Shown piece by piece: positions 8,901-15,527 of a stretch of DNA of 64,000 nucleotides. Source of the DNA: Methanococcus voltae PS (GTDB taxonomy: Archaea; AGJL01; Methanococci; Methanococcales; Methanococcaceae); contig NZ_JANUCQ010000002.1 of the NCBI RefSeq assembly GCF_024807035.1, forward strand, positions 62,001 through 126,000. Direction: 5' to 3'. The notes beneath the pieces were generated by a model. The model ran no database searches. It had not been told where the DNA came from and saw nothing but the letters and a program-made list of their open reading frames with translations. Within the stretch, counting starts at the first letter, position 1. Every line of letters starts with the position of its first letter. A program made the translations under genes and the position numbers.

Positions 8901-9600
8901 ATATAAAACAAATCCCTCCAAAAGCAAAAGAAAAAATTTGAGAGATAAAACAGATTTTTCTATCTTTGATGATATAGAAGCTTCTAAAAAAGGAAATAGT
9001 AAAGTAGTTAGTAAAAATAGTAGAAAAACGACTAAAAAAGGAAATAATAAGAAAAAATCAAGTACAAAAACTTCAAAGCAAGATGTAACTACGAATAAAG
9101 CAGGAACTAAAAATCAGAATAATAATAATAATAAGAATCAGAATAATAATAAGAATCAGAATAATAATAAGAATCAGAATAATAATAAGAATCAGAATAA
9201 TAATAAGAATCAGAATAAAGTTGGAATATTTACAGAAAATAATTTAAAAACTAATTCAGAAACTGGCACTCTCACAAATAATCCATTTAAGCAAGATATT
9301 ACAAATAATTTAAAAGTAGGGGAAATTCTAGGTACAAAAACCATATCATTGCAAAAAACAAAAAGTAAACAAAAGAGTTTATTATTTTCAGGTTTTGGAG
9401 CTACTGAGTTGACAGCACCTTACCCCACAATCCCAGAACCTGAACCACCTAAACCAATCCCCCCAAGACCTAAGCCAAAAAAAGTTAAAAAAGGGAAGAA
9501 AAGAAAAGGAAGCGATTCACCAATGGGAAATAATTTATTTTGGGGAAATACAAAGAAAAACTCTAAAAAATGGGAGTTTGATTTAAAAGACATATTATAA
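5926..9600 (+). CDS. Giant low-complexity protein, 1,224 residues, probable virion or effector protein
   Basis: ATG 5926 follows GAGGTGAAATT. The first 60 residues are almost only Ser, Lys, Arg and Asn. A region rich in Lys, Asn, Tyr and Asp repeats runs to about residue 470 (repeated YDKKGN/IYNKD-like units). A more hydrophobic, Gly/Ala-rich segment follows at about 480-640. A long hydrophilic region comes next, then an Asn/Gln/Lys minisatellite (about 1063-1097), a Pro-rich stretch (PEPEPPKPIPPRPKPKK) and a basic C-terminus. No catalytic motif was found. The position between membrane/spike genes and the second metallopeptidase module suggests a structural protein or a polymorphic effector; neither can be proven here. 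Confidence 0.7.
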   Translation: MAISSRSNRPKVRRVTSSKSSSKSSGGSSKKSSSSKSSNNKSKSSSPSAIKSGETHYDDKGNAYRKEKGGGFKKEGDSSGNRYHNVPNSANDKKTNTNSNNKLNTQNKQEIAKPDNYYSKGYDKYIGKDKSKLSPYIKNHCGYKYDESGRVTAIYDHSGNQLSKRSIATKSDSSVYNKVGNVNNYSRSELNDGKVTIIDRNTNSRITYNKNDIVVKDGNILVRKSAVQQKDPDEIHYGRVYYNDGHGSYNAKPPKKTNKQAERNTYDINKVEIHSGSDYEVVYDKKGNLIGVYNKDSIKRYKTNGGTTRIILDKNEVYLKENKINFIDKNGNQQVVNITKNTDNSFNINQVQKNVISITELGVSKKKLDNGKTVLYSINNDGEIDFLKTVDTTKIKNGNININDLKDLTSNEKVILKNKGITYNIQGSDTPDTFQISCDVAKYANPPKFLQTEEYKPEVDTLDYYKENIGVNWAVNEISKLGDKAGAKATIYTTLPMIIGDNPVITQATTAMGHFDNDITKNPLYETEPIIFGRKVTSNVMGGISDFFGSGCTVVGVEATKGLVGDKTFGKVSNEFATYTVDGLYHGTVTPYGNAMQGDFSTKNVADMMNLPLMVVGARGGIKSGASLGKTVAKKGSKALKNPKATLKTGKNYIKNEYNGIIDFKNTIKSDSFNIKTNNFEITKTTYPKIQNWEVNVNIGKADAFFDFTKTDIAKNINTKLSYGDKSISNRYLNNPRYGKVSETTTKKGSNSKRTSTHNMVDGGTLDILEKNTKNSKYGKYKLDNDMNTVHNEYFNIFDNENSFSATRNSYYNKYTKKWHDVKKIDGSTDYGRTNFFGEYGIGSKGTKYKKGVTAKDLNNREYSNIYTAESQNLMGLNEIKNIEPLSEIKSYKDNFIVSDKPLSEIKINEMSDNTFFKSNTLTERETGTGHRSISLQKTKNLKENGKFSRSTHEIKVNDNYMIDYVGGEAINIMEFQERFGLKGKGPKVPSKYKTNPSKSKRKNLRDKTDFSIFDDIEASKKGNSKVVSKNSRKTTKKGNNKKKSSTKTSKQDVTTNKAGTKNQNNNNNKNQNNNKNQNNNKNQNNNKNQNNNKNQNKVGIFTENNLKTNSETGTLTNNPFKQDITNNLKVGEILGTKTISLQKTKSKQKSLLFSGFGATELTAPYPTIPEPEPPKPIPPRPKPKKVKKGKKRKGSDSPMGNNLFWGNTKKNSKKWEFDLKDIL
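9112..9216 (+). repeat. In-frame 18-base minisatellite
   Basis: About five tandem copies of an 18-base unit encode Asn-Gln-Asn-Asn-Asn-Lys inside the 1,224-residue protein. Copies are almost perfect, so the number of units is likely to vary between strains by slippage without breaking the frame. Confidence 0.9.
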
Positions 9601-9650
9601 TTAATTAACTTTTTTTAATATCTTATTTTAAAACAGTTTAAGGTGAAACT

Positions 9651-9722
9651 ATGGAAATAGTTCAGATTATAACTTTTATTGTAATTGGAAGCATTACAAG
9701 CACTTTATTTTTATTTTATTAA
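9651..9722 (+). CDS. Possible 23-residue membrane micropeptide
   Basis: ATG 9651 follows AGGTGA at 9641-9646 with normal spacing. The product MEIVQIITFIVIGSITSTLF plus three residues is one hydrophobic helix. Its stop lies just upstream of the point where the second metallopeptidase module begins to match the first. The open frame is short, so it may be chance, but the ribosome binding site is as good as those of neighbouring genes. Confidence 0.4.
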   Translation: MEIVQIITFIVIGSITSTLFLFY

Positions 9723-9744
9723 TTTATTATCAAACGGTGATTAC

Positions 9745-10560
9745 TTGGCACGAACTAAAAAAACTAAATCTAATGAAGAATATACTCCGAATAAAGAAGA
9801 TAAAAAGAAATTATTAAGGATATTTCACAGTATGCCCCGAGATGTACAACATAAAGATTTACTAACCACTAAAAGAGTTATTAAAAAAGGAAATAAAAAA
9901 CAGCTTGATGAATGGAAAAATAATCCGAAAGCATATGATATTAGGGGAATAGATACACAACCTGAGGAGTTATTAAAAAGAAGATTAGATTATGTTACAA
10001 ACTATGCAGGTAATCCAAAAATAGATATACAGGAACATAAAGGGATAGAAGGTGAATATGAATATTACCCCGGCGGTGGTAAAAGTAAAAAAGTACCAAA
10101 ACAAGGTATAATTAGAATAAATAATAAAGGAAGGAGTGAAAAAGAAGTTGACATACTGCTTAGCCATGAATTGGGTCATGCGTTCCATAGAAACGTTAAA
10201 GGTAATTTAGATGAAGATTACTATAATTTTAAAAAGATGCAACCCAACCCGCATAATAAAAAACAATTATATAATGAAATATTAGCAATAGATAATAGAA
10301 TAGTACCATATAATAAGAAAAAAGATAAAGATTTTACACAATATCGTAACCAAGATAAAGAATTATTTGCAAACTTTTTTAGAGGGTTACTAACAAATAA
10401 AAATACTATAAAGAAAGGAAAGTCTTTTTACAATATATTTAAAAATGAAAATAAAGATTTTATGAATGGTTTAAAAGGTGTGGATAAAGAAGTTTTAAAG
10501 AAATATACTAAGGAGCCACTCAAAAAGAAGAGAAAAACTAAATCAAAAAAGAAAAAGTGA
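9745..10560 (+). CDS. HExxH zincin-type metallopeptidase, copy B
   Basis: TTG 9745 is chosen because the sequence from the GGTGAT ribosome binding site through the first 70 residues matches copy A at 196; an upstream TTG at 9685 would only read through the micropeptide region. The protein has 271 residues, HELGH at 141-145 and a likely third ligand Glu207 in KELFANFF. Between about residues 80 and 140 it differs strongly from copy A, including a Gly- and Tyr-rich insertion. The Lys-rich tail is kept. Three paralogs and one truncated gene follow, as in module A. Conserved ends with a variable middle suggest diversification of specificity. Confidence 0.8.
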   Translation: MARTKKTKSNEEYTPNKEDKKKLLRIFHSMPRDVQHKDLLTTKRVIKKGNKKQLDEWKNNPKAYDIRGIDTQPEELLKRRLDYVTNYAGNPKIDIQEHKGIEGEYEYYPGGGKSKKVPKQGIIRINNKGRSEKEVDILLSHELGHAFHRNVKGNLDEDYYNFKKMQPNPHNKKQLYNEILAIDNRIVPYNKKKDKDFTQYRNQDKELFANFFRGLLTNKNTIKKGKSFYNIFKNENKDFMNGLKGVDKEVLKKYTKEPLKKKRKTKSKKKK

Positions 10561-10564
10561 TATT

Positions 10565-10867
10565 ATGAAGAAAAAACCAGTTAGTAGCTCTAATTATAGA
10601 CACGAATTTAGTATTGATTATAAAATACAAACTAACGTAAAAGAAGATAGGATTAAAATATCTAATGGAAAAAAGTACAGGGTATATTCCAGGGTGAGTA
10701 AAATAGAGAAGGTACTTAAAAAAGGTTTTAAATTATATATTGGAGTATTTAGAGTATCTTATAATAAAGAAAGTGGAAAATACGAATTATACGATACGGA
10801 AGAGAAAAATATATACAAGGAATTAGATGATATCGAAGAGTATTGGAGAATGTTCCAAATAATGTAA
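10565..10867 (+). CDS. Small paralog-family protein 4
   Basis: ATG 10565 is 4 bases after the metallopeptidase stop, with GTGATATT as binding site, so the two are coupled. The 100 residues carry the family core: FSIDYKIQTNVKED, GKKYRVY, KVLKKGFKL and a VSYNKESGKYEL strand. The N-terminal extension of paralogs 1-3 is absent. It is about 85% identical to paralog 6 over the first 60 residues. Function unknown. Confidence 0.72.
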   Translation: MKKKPVSSSNYRHEFSIDYKIQTNVKEDRIKISNGKKYRVYSRVSKIEKVLKKGFKLYIGVFRVSYNKESGKYELYDTEEKNIYKELDDIEEYWRMFQIM

Positions 10868-10901
10868 TAATAGGGGAAATATAAAAAATGAGGGATATTT
10901 T

Positions 10902-11345
10902 ATGGATGAGGAAAAAGTAGAATATGACACGAGAAAGTTTTTAGAAGAACTTAAAAAGGATCCTGGTGAAGATGTAGTGAAAGACGTAAAAGAAAAAGAA
11001 AGTTGCGAAGTCACATGGAAATTTGGACAAAAGTATGTTGAAATAAGTTACAAAGACCCTCTGGACCACTATAAAGATATACCCTATCCTCCAAAATGTT
11101 ATATTGAATATGAAGTAAAAACTGGCGTAAAAGAAAATTATACTATGATAGAAAGCGGAAAAAAGTATAAAGTATATAGTTCATTGCCAAAGATAAGACG
11201 AGTATTGAAAAAGGGTTTTATATTAAAGATGCCCGTGGGAAAAATAAAATATAACTCAAATAGTGAAGAATATGAGGTAGGAAATAGTAAAGATGAGATA
11301 TATATGAGACAAGACAGTATTTATAAAATTTGGCATTTGGATTAA
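10902..11345 (+). CDS. Small paralog-family protein 5, longer N-terminus
   Basis: ATG 10902 follows the array leader AAAATGAGGGATATTTT. The 147 residues start like paralog 1 (MDEEKVEYD), then carry an extra segment of about 50 residues containing several Lys, Glu and aromatic residues. The core follows (CYIEYEVKTGVKEN, GKKYKVY, RVLKKGFIL). The longer N-terminus makes this the most divergent member. Function unknown. Confidence 0.72.
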   Translation: MDEEKVEYDTRKFLEELKKDPGEDVVKDVKEKESCEVTWKFGQKYVEISYKDPLDHYKDIPYPPKCYIEYEVKTGVKENYTMIESGKKYKVYSSLPKIRRVLKKGFILKMPVGKIKYNSNSEEYEVGNSKDEIYMRQDSIYKIWHLD

Positions 11346-11375
11346 AAATAGATATACTGGAAAATAAGGGATTTT

Positions 11376-11678
11376 ATGAAGAAAAAACCATTTAGTAGCT
11401 CCAATTATAGGCACGAATTTAGTATTGATTATAAAATACAAACTAACGTAAAAGAAGACAGGATTGAAATATCTGATGGAAAAAAGTACCGAGTATATTC
11501 CAGGGTGAGTAAAATAGAGAAGGTACTTAAAAAAGGTTTTAAATTAGAAGCAGAACCTTTGATATTATCATACAATAAAGAAACTGGAAAATATGAATTA
11601 TATAATACCGAATACAAAGAAGTAGTTGAACAGATGGATAGATTAATAGAATACTGGGAAAATCGACCAATAATGTAA
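11376..11678 (+). CDS. Small paralog-family protein 6
   Basis: ATG 11376 follows AAGGGATTTT. The 100 residues repeat paralog 4 almost exactly to the KVLKKGFKL motif and then diverge (LEAEPLILSYNKETGKYELY). A conserved first half with a variable second half is the pattern seen across the array. Function unknown. Confidence 0.72.
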   Translation: MKKKPFSSSNYRHEFSIDYKIQTNVKEDRIEISDGKKYRVYSRVSKIEKVLKKGFKLEAEPLILSYNKETGKYELYNTEYKEVVEQMDRLIEYWENRPIM

Positions 11679-11714
11679 TGGGAGAAATACTACTAAGAAA
11701 AAATGAGGGATTTT

Positions 11715-11852
11715 ATGGATGAGGAAAAAAGAAAATGTATAAAAAAACTTAAAGATTTATTTATTGAAGAATCAGATGCAGAATTTAAAAAAAAATATGG
11801 GATGACTCGTGATGAGTTTGAAAAGTTGGAAAGTACTGAAATACGTTATTGA
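11715..11852 (+). pseudogene. Truncated paralog-family gene, N-terminal part only
   Basis: ATG 11715 has the array leader ATGAGGGATTTT. The 45 codons match the N-terminus of paralog 1 (MDEEKRKCIKKLKDLFIEES) and then that of paralog 3 (GMTRDEFEKLE), but the frame stops with TGA before the conserved core. The following DNA does not continue the family. It is the eroded last member of the array, ending where the recombinase control region begins. Confidence 0.75.
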
Positions 11853-11910
11853 ATAAAATATTTTATACATTTATTTTTCAATTATATTAAAATTTATTAT
11901 AATTTTTTTA

Positions 11911-12045
11911 GTACCAATAACGACCGTTATTGGGAATATTTTTATTTTATAAATTATTGTTATTTTTTGTTAAAATATTGGTTCCAAAACTCGTACCAAA
12001 ATCAAAGTATTTTTAGTAAATAATTTTATGAGTTTTGGGAATCTT
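11911..12045. promoter_or_regulatory. Inverted and direct repeats upstream of serine recombinase (possible res or crossover site)
   Basis: CCAATAAC (11914-11921) and GTTATTGG (11926-11933) form a perfect 8-base inverted repeat. TTCCAAAACTC (11982-11992) pairs with GAGTTTTGGGAA (12030-12041) apart from one extra base. The right arms of both share the context TTGGGAAT followed by a T-rich run. Arrays of imperfect dyads before a resolvase-type gene are typical for res sites and autoregulatory operators. Which of the two applies cannot be told from sequence. Confidence 0.5.
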
Positions 12046-12086
12046 TTTTATTTTATTATTTTTATTATAATATTATTGGTGATATT

Positions 12087-12635
12087 ATGATTATTGGTTA
12101 TGCAAGAGTATCAACCAAGGAACAGAATATTGAAAAGTATATTGAGGAACTTAAAAAAGCAGGTTGTGAAAAAATCTACTTTGAAAAGATTTCAGGGGCT
12201 AAATCACAACGTCCAGAGTTTCAAAAGATGATGGAAACTATTCGGAAGAATGATATTGTTGTAGTTTCAGATTTAACTCGTTTATCTCGCAGTATGAAAG
12301 ATTTAATAAATACTATGGAATTATTTAAATCTAAGGGCGTTCAATTAAAAAGTATAAAAGAAAGCTGGATTAATACAACAACTGCACAGGGTGAGTTAAT
12401 GTTTAATATTTTTTCCGCTTTGGCAGAATTTGAACGTAAATTAATAAAAGAAAGAACTAAAAACGGTTTAGATATTGCACGTTCACGGGGTCGAGTTGGT
12501 GGTCGTCCCAAAGTTGATAATAATAAGTTAGAAATGGCTATTAAATTATATAATTCTGGTGAATGTACATTAAAAGAAATAAAAGAGATTACTGGAATTA
12601 GTAAGACTACTTTGTATAGATATTTGGAAAAATAA
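12087..12635 (+). CDS. Serine recombinase, resolvase/invertase family
   Basis: ATG 12087 follows GGTGATATT. The 182 residues show the complete small serine recombinase fold: catalytic Ser9 in YARVSTKEQN, the DLTRLSRS arginine motif, the AEFERKLIKERTKNG helix leading to DNA, and a C-terminal helix-turn-helix (LKEIKEITGISKTTLYRYLE). Its length is normal for resolvases and invertases. It would resolve element dimers at a res-like site or invert a segment. Its position right behind the paralog array allows a role in array variation. Substrate sites are inferred, not proven. Confidence 0.92.
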   Translation: MIIGYARVSTKEQNIEKYIEELKKAGCEKIYFEKISGAKSQRPEFQKMMETIRKNDIVVVSDLTRLSRSMKDLINTMELFKSKGVQLKSIKESWINTTTAQGELMFNIFSALAEFERKLIKERTKNGLDIARSRGRVGGRPKVDNNKLEMAIKLYNSGECTLKEIKEITGISKTTLYRYLEK

Positions 12636-12657
12636 TAAAAAGAAAGATACATTTTAG

Positions 12658-12912
12658 TTATATAAAGGGTCCTACAATAGACCTTAAAATGATGACAATT
12701 ATAGCCAATAACCAAAAAATATAAACTACCAATGAAATTGCAAATATAATAATACCTTCAATAGAAAATAGTATTAAAAATATATAAATCAAATATTTAA
12801 CAATTGTATGTCTTTTTGATGCAAAATTGTAAAGACCTTCTATGTTAGATGTATAACGCTTAATAACGCCATAAGTAAACCCTTTATCAAATTTATTAGG
12901 TTCTTCAGTCAT
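12658..12912 (-). CDS. Small membrane protein, two transmembrane helices
   Basis: The start is ATG at 12912 behind AGAGGTTTTAAT; upstream in-frame codons have no binding site. The 84 residues have a polar N-terminal 35 residues (MTEEPNKFDKGFTYGVIKRY) and two long hydrophobic helices joined by a tight turn. It converges with the serine recombinase gene (23 bases apart). No family is recognised. Confidence 0.6.
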   Translation of the reverse strand: MTEEPNKFDKGFTYGVIKRYTSNIEGLYNFASKRHTIVKYLIYIFLILFSIEGIIIFAISLVVYIFWLLAIIVIILRSIVGPFI

Positions 12913-13065
12913 ATTAAAACCTCTTTTTAAACTTATAATAATTAATTTTAATATCCTAAATATATAATATTTTGTATATAATTGTGTTAAAAAGATGTAA
13001 TTATATATAGTCATATACCGTATTAATAGATAACTATATATACTATAAGTTACATAGTATATATT

Positions 13066-13095
13066 GCAAGAGATAGAATGCTCTTGCAGTGAGGC
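13066..13095 (+). promoter_or_regulatory. Hairpin leader with CTCTTGCAGTGAGG motif, copy 1
   Basis: GCAAGAG (13066-13072) and CTCTTGC (13081-13087) form a perfect 7-base stem, and the 3' arm runs into AGTGAGG, which serves as the binding site of the 28-codon gene at 13102. The same motif with its own hairpin is found at 13706-13735. A stem that overlaps the region before the start could modulate translation. Confidence 0.5.
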
Positions 13096-13101
13096 AATAA
13101 A

Positions 13102-13188
13102 ATGAATGAAGATGAATTATTAAAAAAACTAACAATCATTTTTATAATGGTTGAAATAATTGAAAAGATTTTAAATATTTTAAAATAA
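13102..13188 (+). CDS. 28-residue micropeptide
   Basis: ATG 13102 follows GTGAGG at 13090-13095. The peptide starts MNEDELLKKLTIIFIMVEII and continues as one amphipathic to hydrophobic helix. It lies between a hairpin leader and a small membrane protein gene. Too short for any family assignment; support is the good ribosome binding site only. Confidence 0.4.
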   Translation: MNEDELLKKLTIIFIMVEIIEKILNILK

Positions 13189-13236
13189 ATCTTTTCTTTT
13201 ATTTTTTGAGTAATTTATCTATAAATGAGGTATACT

Positions 13237-13413
13237 ATGGAAAATAAAAAAAGTAACAGTACACCACTTACTAATAAAGTACTGTTAGTATTAATCGGAT
13301 TATATGGGCTTTATGTATTATATGAAACCCATATAAATAACAGCCCTGCGTTTTATAGCTATGCTACATTAACTTTATTCGCAATAGCGACCCAGGTGCT
13401 TTATAAAAAATAA
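13237..13413 (+). CDS. Small membrane protein, two transmembrane helices
   Basis: ATG 13237 is preferred over 13225 because GAGGT (13227-13231) then lies at normal spacing. The 58 residues contain hydrophobic helices at about 15-31 and 40-55 with a short loop. It forms a unit with the winged-helix gene that starts 23 bases later. Function unknown. Confidence 0.55.
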   Translation: MENKKSNSTPLTNKVLLVLIGLYGLYVLYETHINNSPAFYSYATLTLFAIATQVLYKK

Positions 13414-13436
13414 TTCTTTAACTTTTTAGGGATAAA

Positions 13437-13688
13437 ATGGAAAAAAAGAAGAGTATGAAAGGGATAACTAATTTAGATAAAATTAGAATGAAAGAAGAGA
13501 AAAAAGAGGCAATATATAACCTTATTAAACTATATAATACAAAACATAAAATTCCATTAACAATTTATCAAATTACATTAATCACTGAAATCCCTTTTAA
13601 TACTGTAAAAAGTTATCTTAGGGAACTGGTTCAGGAAAATAAATTAACTATTGAAAAGAAAAGTTACTATTTCATTGTAAAAGAATAA
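13437..13688 (+). CDS. Small winged-helix DNA-binding protein
   Basis: ATG 13437 follows AGGGATAAA. The 83 residues hold a basic N-terminus and a winged-helix core: YQITLITEIPFNTVKSYLRE reads as helix-turn-recognition helix, and LTIEKKSYYFIV as the wing. Such proteins regulate early genes of archaeal viruses and plasmids. Its target may include the hairpin motifs on either side, which is a guess. Confidence 0.65.
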   Translation: MEKKKSMKGITNLDKIRMKEEKKEAIYNLIKLYNTKHKIPLTIYQITLITEIPFNTVKSYLRELVQENKLTIEKKSYYFIVKE

Positions 13689-13705
13689 AAATAAAAAATA
13701 TATTT

Positions 13706-13735
13706 AAGAGATAAAAATCTCTTGCAGTGAGGTAG
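13706..13735 (+). promoter_or_regulatory. Hairpin with CTCTTGCAGTGAGG motif, copy 2
   Basis: AAGAGA (13706-13711) pairs with TCTCTT (13718-13723), followed by GCAGTGAGGTAG exactly as in copy 1. No start codon follows at a useful distance, so here the motif is not simply a ribosome binding site. The stem sequence co-varies in part between the copies (GCAAGAG/CTCTTGC against AAGAGA/TCTCTT) while the 3' tail is kept. Confidence 0.5.
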
Positions 13736-13786
13736 TATATTCTATATTCCTTTTTTTATAAATAATTAATCATATAATTTAGTTAT

Positions 13787-14602
13787 TTATTTTTTAATAT
13801 TCTTAGATATGTTGTCCAAATGTTGATTTGTTATTTTCAAGTTGTCGTTAATTTTACCCATTTGATTTTTCGTAGATTTGGAACTAGAAATATCAATATA
13901 AGACTTTAATTCACATAAATCTAATTCCATATATTTAAGAATTTCCTCCCCAAAACTATTTTTATAATTTATATTAAATTTAAAAAGTATATCATAAATA
14001 ATATCCTGATAATCCTTTGTATTTATGATAAATAATAATTTCCGTTGATTAGGTGCTAAAAAATTAATTTTTTTAGAAAATATGGGGAGTTCAGAAATAA
14101 TATTTCCAATACTATCTTCCAGGGTATTATTTTCATCGTCTGCAAATGTAATTTCAACATCTTTTGCAATACCCTGACCAATATTTTCAAGGTAAAAACT
14201 TACAAAATTAAACGTTTCACCATGTGCTAAATATATTATTAATTCTGGTTTTTGTAGTTCTTTTCTTTGCAATTCTAATTCTTCACGCTGTTTTTTAGCC
14301 TCATTAAGCATATCTATTTCTATTTGTTGTTGTTTTGACATTTCGTTAATTACAGCCCCTGCAAAAAACATTGCGCCGAAAGTTCCAAATGCAGCAATTG
14401 TTGTTGTAAGGTTTGAATAATATATTGATTCACTATATGATTTAGTAAAAAATACGCTATAATACGCATATAAAACTGCAAGAACTATCATAACATTTAC
14501 AAATATAATAAGGTCGTTTTTATATAGTTCTTTGAAATTAAAACGGCGTGCATACATATATAAGCCCAAAAAAACGGTTAAAATAATTATTTCTACTATC
14601 AT
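13787..14602 (-). CDS. Membrane protein with coiled coil and C-terminal beta-rich domain
   Basis: ATG at 14602 follows GGTGAGTAATAT. The 271 residues carry hydrophobic segments at about 2-18, 31-50 and 66-86. A charged coiled coil follows (about 87-118, with repeated Glu, Gln and Lys), then a domain with PELIIYLAHGETF and AKDVEITFADDENN that resembles an immunoglobulin-like beta fold. Proteins with this layout occur in many prokaryotes without known role. It could act in the host membrane, for instance in superinfection control, but nothing in the sequence proves that. Confidence 0.65.
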   Translation of the reverse strand: MIVEIIILTVFLGLYMYARRFNFKELYKNDLIIFVNVMIVLAVLYAYYSVFFTKSYSESIYYSNLTTTIAAFGTFGAMFFAGAVINEMSKQQQIEIDMLNEAKKQREELELQRKELQKPELIIYLAHGETFNFVSFYLENIGQGIAKDVEITFADDENNTLEDSIGNIISELPIFSKKINFLAPNQRKLLFIINTKDYQDIIYDILFKFNINYKNSFGEEILKYMELDLCELKSYIDISSSKSTKNQMGKINDNLKITNQHLDNISKNIKK

Positions 14603-14646
14603 ATATTACTCACCATTGATATTTGAAAAAATAAAAAATTAAAATA

Positions 14647-15162
14647 TTAAATCCAACCGGTAAATGATGAACCAAAACCATTACTTTGTTTAGGTTGAGA
14701 ATTCTGTTTTTTTGGATTATTTATAACAGTGATAATATCTACATATTTAGAACCATTTTTTAAAGGTCTTAAAGCATATTTTAAATCATCTACTTTTGAT
14801 TCGTTTGTTTCGCCTACAAGTACGATAATAACGCCTTCTCGATAATCCCCTAAGTATCTACTAACTTGACCGATTAACCTATCGTTTTTAGCCTTCGTGT
14901 TTAAATCCTTTTTTAATTCGATACCGACGTGTTGCTCAACTGCAATGTCACATAAGTTCCTACCTGCTTCCATTCTTACTGACATGTTGCGAGTTTCAGA
15001 GTAAAACATTCCACCCCTGGATGAATTTAAATTTCTTTTTAGATATTTATATAAATCTTCTTGATATCCCTTTTCAGACCTGTATTTCTTAGCGGGGGTC
15101 CATCGTTTTATTTCATTGAAAACGTCATTATAATATCCGTTATTACTGCCAAAACTAAACAT
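14647..15162 (-). CDS. PD-(D/E)XK nuclease-like protein
   Basis: ATG at 15162 follows GGTAAT. Of 171 residues the first 130 resemble a restriction-endonuclease-like fold: YQEDLYKYLKR helix, then CDIAVEQHVGIELKKDL, where Asp and the ELKK pair give the metal site. KNDRLIGQVSRYLGDYREGV then fits the next helix with the conserved Gln. The C-terminal 25 residues are Asn/Gln/Gly-rich. Such enzymes act as junction resolvases, recombination or packaging nucleases in viruses. Exact role unknown. Confidence 0.65.
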   Translation of the reverse strand: MFSFGSNNGYYNDVFNEIKRWTPAKKYRSEKGYQEDLYKYLKRNLNSSRGGMFYSETRNMSVRMEAGRNLCDIAVEQHVGIELKKDLNTKAKNDRLIGQVSRYLGDYREGVIIVLVGETNESKVDDLKYALRPLKNGSKYVDIITVINNPKKQNSQPKQSNGFGSSFTGWI

Positions 15163-15170
15163 ATTACCAC

Positions 15171-15347
15171 TTATAAAAATCCTTTTGGTTTTTTCCGTCC
15201 ATCACCAGTTATCATTTTATTCATCATCCCATTAATCGTTTTAGGACCTTTAGAAGGTTTACCTGTTATAAACTCCGATAGAGTTTCAGGTCTTTTAGTG
15301 GTTTTCTTTGTAGTCTTTTTAGCCGTAGTTTTCTTAGCTTTTGCCAT
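15171..15347 (-). CDS. 58-residue Lys/Thr-rich basic protein
   Basis: ATG at 15347 follows GAGGGGATAAA. The N-terminus MAKAKKTTAKKTTKKTTKRP is a repetitive Lys/Thr/Ala tail like those of linker-histone or virion DNA-condensing proteins. The rest ends with TGDGRKKPKGF. The same C-terminal motif is in the 40-residue protein at 15528-15650. Binding to DNA is likely from charge; packaging or chromatin role is inference. Confidence 0.65.
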   Translation of the reverse strand: MAKAKKTTAKKTTKKTTKRPETLSEFITGKPSKGPKTINGMMNKMITGDGRKKPKGFL

Positions 15348-15386
15348 TTTATCCCCTCTTTTAATTTTAATTATTTTTAAGATATA

Positions 15387-15485
15387 TTAATGGAAAAATA
15401 AGGTAGTTGCTACGTGATATACCACATATACTCCAACTAATATGGATATTGTAGTTACTATGATATTATTAATTTTATTTTGCAT
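15387..15485 (-). CDS. 32-residue membrane micropeptide
   Basis: ATG at 15485 follows GGGGGATAAT. The peptide MQNKINNIIVTTISILVGVY continues hydrophobic to its end, forming one transmembrane helix. It is placed between two related basic proteins in the same direction, so it is probably co-transcribed. No family. Confidence 0.5.
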   Translation of the reverse strand: MQNKINNIIVTTISILVGVYVVYHVATTLFFH

Positions 15486-15527
15486 ATTATCCCCCAATAA
15501 TAAAAAAATATTTTTAATAAAAAATAA

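Noticed and set aside
11976-12060. Dyads before the serine recombinase considered as a rho-like terminator
   Set aside because: The arms are separated by nearly 40 bases and the T-runs are general to the region; a recombinase site or operator fits better.
15061-15390. Rightward 109-codon open frame
   Set aside because: It is the reverse-strand shadow of the small basic protein genes; it has no ribosome binding site and its composition mirrors the Lys/Thr codons of the opposite strand.
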